From NCBI GenBank assembly GCA_026129335.1, contig JAHCIH010000004.1, forward strand, positions 62,001 through 126,000: a DNA stretch of 64,000 nt, in the 5' to 3' direction. Positions 61,044 through 64,000 of this stretch are shown one piece after another. The translations under genes were made by a program, and so were the position numbers. Source of the stretch: Anaerolineales bacterium. Its GTDB lineage: Bacteria; Chloroflexota; Anaerolineae; Anaerolineales; UBA11579. Under the pieces are notes generated by a model, which was not told the DNA's origin, did not search any database, and saw only the letters and a list, made by a program, of their open reading frames with translations. Numbering within the stretch: the stretch's first letter is position 1; each line of letters starts with the position of its first letter.

Positions 61044-61748
61044 ATGCTGCAAAAGCAAACATCCTTTGATTTCCTTGAATTCCTGGCCGATGCCGGCAAC
61101 CTGCAAAGCAATGGCAACGGGCAGGGCGAGCGCTTGCCGTCGCTGGAGGCGTTGAGCGCCAGCCACGGCGTCAGCATCTCGGTGCTGCGCGAGCAGTTGC
61201 AGGTGGCCCGTGCCCTGGGCCTGGTGGAGGTGCGCCCGCGCACCGGCATCCGCCGCTTGCCGTACTCCTTCGCCCCCGCGGTGCGCGAGAGCCTCTTCTA
61301 CGCCATGGCCCGCGATGCGCACAGCTTCGACCAGTTCGCCGATGTGCGCCGCCACCTGGAGCGCGCCTATTGGTACGAGGCGGTCTCCCGGCTCACCCAG
61401 GACGACATTACCGAGCTGCGCGGGCTGGTCACCCGTGCCCAGCAGATGCTCAACGACAGCCCCATCCAGGTGCCCCACGCGGAGCACCGCCAACTGCACC
61501 TCGCCATCTACCGCCATGTGGACAACCCTTTCGTCACCGGCTTGCTGGAGGCTTACTGGTCTGCCTACGAGGCGGTCGGCCTGAACCGCTACACCGGCCT
61601 GGAGTATCTCGAGAACGTCTGGGCCATGCACAATCAAATTGTGGAGGCGATTGCCGCCAGGGATTTTGACCTGGGCCATCGCCTGCTGGACGAGCACTTC
61701 GCCCTCATTGAGCAAATTCCCGGAAGAACCCCCAAGGAGAGCAGATGA
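61044..61748 (+). CDS. GntR-family regulator, FadR type
   Basis: A 234-residue regulator. The winged helix (about 5-75) includes ERLPSLEALSASHGVSISVLREQLQVARALGLVEVRPRTG. The all-helical FCD effector domain (about 85-225) has VRRHLERAYWYEAV, AEHRQLHLAIYRHVDNP and HNQIVEAIAARDFDLGHRLLDEHF with the family's metal/effector His residues. Its stop overlaps the korA ATG (ATGA). As first gene in the operon it probably controls 2-oxoacid oxidation in response to an organic acid. Confidence 0.9.
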   Translation: MLQKQTSFDFLEFLADAGNLQSNGNGQGERLPSLEALSASHGVSISVLREQLQVARALGLVEVRPRTGIRRLPYSFAPAVRESLFYAMARDAHSFDQFADVRRHLERAYWYEAVSRLTQDDITELRGLVTRAQQMLNDSPIQVPHAEHRQLHLAIYRHVDNPFVTGLLEAYWSAYEAVGLNRYTGLEYLENVWAMHNQIVEAIAARDFDLGHRLLDEHFALIEQIPGRTPKESR

Positions 61749-63574
61749 CAACGCCGCAAGCCAAAGAAGCAAAGAGCAAACAGAAGAACGAGGTGGTCAA
61801 CGACTTTTCGATGACCGTGGCCACCATGAACGGCTCGGGCAGCCAAACGTCCAACGTGACGCTGCTGCGCGCGCTGTTCAAGATGGGCATCCCGGTCTCG
61901 GGCAAGAACCTGTTCCCCTCGAACATCCAGGGTCTGCCTACCTGGTACACCATCCGCGTCAGCAAGGATGGCTACCTGGCCCGCCGCGAAACCCACGAAG
62001 TTGTCGTGGCAATGAACGCCGACACCTTCGTGGCCGACCTGGCCAGCGTGGTGCCCGGCGGCGCTTTCTTCTATGGCGACCACCTCAAGTTCGAAATCAC
62101 CCGAGACGACATCTCGGTGCACTCCTTCCCCGCCAAGCAGTTCGCCAAGGAATCCGGCGCGCCGGCCAACCTGCGCGACTACGTGGCCAACATGGCCTAC
62201 GTCGGCGTGCTGGCGCAGATGCTCGGCATCGACATGGACAAGATCCGTGAGGCCCTGGACTACCACTTCGACGGCAAGGAGAAGCCCATCGCCTTGAACA
62301 TGAGCGTGATCGACGCCTCTTACGCCTGGTCCGCCGCCAACCTCAAGAAGACCGACCCCTATCGCGTGGAAGCGATGGACAAGACCTCCGGCTTCATCAT
62401 GGCGGATGGCAACACCGCCGGAGCGCTGGGCGCCATTTTTGGCGGCGTGCAGTTCGCCGCCTGGTATCCGATCACGCCGGCCTCCAGCTTCGCCGAGTCG
62501 CTCTCGCAGAACATCGCCGAGTTCCGCGACAAGGAGGGGCAGGAGGGCAAGACCTACGCCATCGTGCAGGCGGAAGATGAGCTGGCCGCCATCGGCATGG
62601 CCGTGGGCGCCGGCTGGTCTGGCCTGCGGGCGGTGACCTCCACCTCAGGCCCCGGCATCAGCCTGATGACCGAGTTCGCCGGCCTGGCCTACTACGCCGA
62701 GATCCCCGTGGTGGTCTGGGACATCCAGCGCGTCGGCCCCAGCACCGGCCTGCCCACCCGCACCTCGCAGGGCGACATCCTCTCCACCCACTTCCTCGGC
62801 CACGGCGACAGCGAGCACATCCTGCTCCTCCCCGGCTCGGCGCAGGAATGCTTCGAATTCGGCTGGCGCTCCTTCGATATTTCCGAGCGCGTGCAGTCGC
62901 CCGTTTTCGTGATGAGCGATCTGGACCTGGGCATGAACCAGTGGATGACCAAGCCGTTTGAATACCCTGACACGCCGATGGACCGCGGCAAGATCCTCTG
63001 GGAGAAAGACCTCGAGAAGCTCAAGGATCCCTGGATGCGCTACAAGGATGTGGACGGCGACGGCATCGCCTACCGCACCGCCCCGGGCAACCGCTCGGCG
63101 CAGAGCGCCTGGTTTGCCCGCGGCACCGGCCACGACGAGGCCGCCAAATACAGCGAACGTCCGGAGCACTGGGAGAACACGATGGACCGCCTGACGCGCA
63201 AGTTCCAGACCGCCAGGCAGTACCTGCCTGAGCCGGTGCTGGAAACCCAGAAGGGCGCCAAGGTGGGCGTCATCGCCTACGGTTCCGCCGACCCCGCCAT
63301 TTTGGAAGCCCGCGACTACCTGGCCGCCGACGGCCTGAAGGTCGACTACCTGCGCCTGCGGGCTGTTCCCTTCAACGACACGGTGCGCGAATTCATCGCC
63401 TCGCACGATAAGACCTATGTGGTCGAGATGAACCGCGACGGCCAGATGTACAAACTGCTGGTGCTTGAATACCCCGAGATGGCCACCAAACTGGGGTCCA
63501 TCCGAAAATACGATGGCCTGCCGCTCAGCGCCCTGTGGGTGAAAGAGTCGCTGCAGGCTGAGGAGCAGAAATGA
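61745..63574 (+). CDS. korA: 2-oxoacid:acceptor oxidoreductase subunit alpha (fused gamma-alpha)
   Basis: A 609-residue subunit. The N-terminal gamma domain (about 20-215) has GSGSQTSNVTLLRALFKMG and GLPTWYTIRVSKDGY; the pyrimidine-binding part includes AAWYPITPASSFAESL and TSTSGPGISLMTEFAGLA; a transketolase-like C-terminal domain follows (VGVIAYGSADPAIL). With KorB it forms the ferredoxin-dependent 2-oxoglutarate/2-oxoacid oxidoreductase that releases acyl-CoA and CO2. Oxoglutarate versus pyruvate cannot be fixed from the sequence alone. Confidence 0.9.
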   Translation: MTTPQAKEAKSKQKNEVVNDFSMTVATMNGSGSQTSNVTLLRALFKMGIPVSGKNLFPSNIQGLPTWYTIRVSKDGYLARRETHEVVVAMNADTFVADLASVVPGGAFFYGDHLKFEITRDDISVHSFPAKQFAKESGAPANLRDYVANMAYVGVLAQMLGIDMDKIREALDYHFDGKEKPIALNMSVIDASYAWSAANLKKTDPYRVEAMDKTSGFIMADGNTAGALGAIFGGVQFAAWYPITPASSFAESLSQNIAEFRDKEGQEGKTYAIVQAEDELAAIGMAVGAGWSGLRAVTSTSGPGISLMTEFAGLAYYAEIPVVVWDIQRVGPSTGLPTRTSQGDILSTHFLGHGDSEHILLLPGSAQECFEFGWRSFDISERVQSPVFVMSDLDLGMNQWMTKPFEYPDTPMDRGKILWEKDLEKLKDPWMRYKDVDGDGIAYRTAPGNRSAQSAWFARGTGHDEAAKYSERPEHWENTMDRLTRKFQTARQYLPEPVLETQKGAKVGVIAYGSADPAILEARDYLAADGLKVDYLRLRAVPFNDTVREFIASHDKTYVVEMNRDGQMYKLLVLEYPEMATKLGSIRKYDGLPLSALWVKESLQAEEQK

Positions 63575-64000
63575 GCGAGAGCAACGGAAACACCGCCACG
63601 ATGCCCAACATCCAGCTGAACCTGGTGGGGCTGTCCAAGAACGATTACCGCGGCGCGCCCACCACGCTGTGCGCCGGCTGCGGCCACAACTCGATCTCCA
63701 ACCAGATCATCGCTGCGGCCTATGAGTTGAACGTTGTCCCCGAAGACGTCATCAAGCTGAGCGGCATCGGCTGTTCCAGCAAGAGCCCGGCCTACTTCCT
63801 CAACCGCAGCTTCGGCTTCAACAGCCTCCACGGCCGCATGCCCTCCGTGGCCACCGGCGCCATGTTCGGCGACCACAGCCTGCGGGCCATTGCGGTCAGC
63901 GGCGACGGCGACACCACCAACATCGGCATGGGCCAGTTCAAGCACATCATGCGCCGCAATGTGCCCATGGTCTACATCGTGGAGAACAACGGCGTTTACG
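63571..64000 (+). CDS. korB: 2-oxoacid:acceptor oxidoreductase subunit beta, partial
   Basis: The first 143 residues of the thiamine-diphosphate-binding beta subunit; the rest is beyond the window. CAGCGHNSISNQII supplies cluster ligands, GIGCSSKSPAY and HGRMPSVATGA are family signatures, and GDGDTTNIGMG with VENNG is the thiamine-diphosphate/Mg motif. Its ATG overlaps the korA stop (ATGA). Confidence 0.9.
   Translation, partial: MSESNGNTATMPNIQLNLVGLSKNDYRGAPTTLCAGCGHNSISNQIIAAAYELNVVPEDVIKLSGIGCSSKSPAYFLNRSFGFNSLHGRMPSVATGAMFGDHSLRAIAVSGDGDTTNIGMGQFKHIMRRNVPMVYIVENNGVY

Overview
The window is a GC-rich, densely coded bacterial chromosome segment. Gene content and style point to a Chloroflexota (Anaerolineae-like) bacterium; this is inference, not proof. 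Supporting signs are lipoprotein-type solute-binding and cupredoxin proteins, a secreted protein that ends in its own sortase domain, a fused NuoCD, a RicT-type PSP1 protein, a two-subunit 2-oxoacid:acceptor oxidoreductase, and one mre-mrdA-min-rodA block. No rRNA, tRNA, transposase, prophage or CRISPR array was seen.

Layout. 1-7678 (minus strand): a nucleoside uptake and phosphorolysis operon with an ECF transporter (S component, small membrane protein, two ATPases, EcfT), four tandem uridine-phosphorylase paralogs and a truncated MFS transporter. 7679-12134 (plus): divergent GntR regulator, nucleoside hydrolase, ribokinase and a ferritin-like protein. Together these would import nucleosides, split off the base and phosphorylate the ribose.

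12205-21200: a XRE-cupin regulator diverges from a catabolic operon (M24 creatinase-fold protein, bicupin, 3-hydroxyacid dehydrogenase, E1alpha/E1beta/E2 of a 2-oxoacid or acetoin dehydrogenase, aldehyde dehydrogenase). 21201-21560 is repeat-rich scar DNA, followed by a polytopic membrane protein. 23323-32925: an amidohydrolase diverges from an ABC operon (permease, binding protein, ATPase, a permease fused in frame to a second amidohydrolase, bicupin, unusual SDR). The shared bicupin type suggests this locus and the previous one handle related substrates. A type II toxin-antitoxin pair follows.

33644-42690 (minus): shape and division block mreB-mreC-mreD-mrdA-minC-minD-minE-rodA-gltX. 42871-45064: glmS behind a glmS ribozyme with a large insertion. 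45295-48144: secreted beta-helix protein with an LPATG motif directly before a C-terminal sortase domain. 48164-52416 (minus): ArsR/SRPBCC pair with a 79-bp tandem repeat that multiplies the arsR start, a terpene-cyclase-like protein, azlCD and a CAP/LysM protein.

52477-56573: SufR-like regulator diverging from iscX-nuoB-nuoCD-nuoI. 56579-60863: repeats, small proteins, an Mrp-type ATPase, RicT, a BtuF-like protein and a cupredoxin lipoprotein. 61044-64000: FadR-type regulator co-transcribed with korA-korB (korB runs off the end).

Most interesting: the sortase with an in-cis LPATG, the permease-amidohydrolase fusion, the fourfold phosphorylase array with a dedicated ECF transporter, the expanded glmS ribozyme, and the start-codon tandem repeat.
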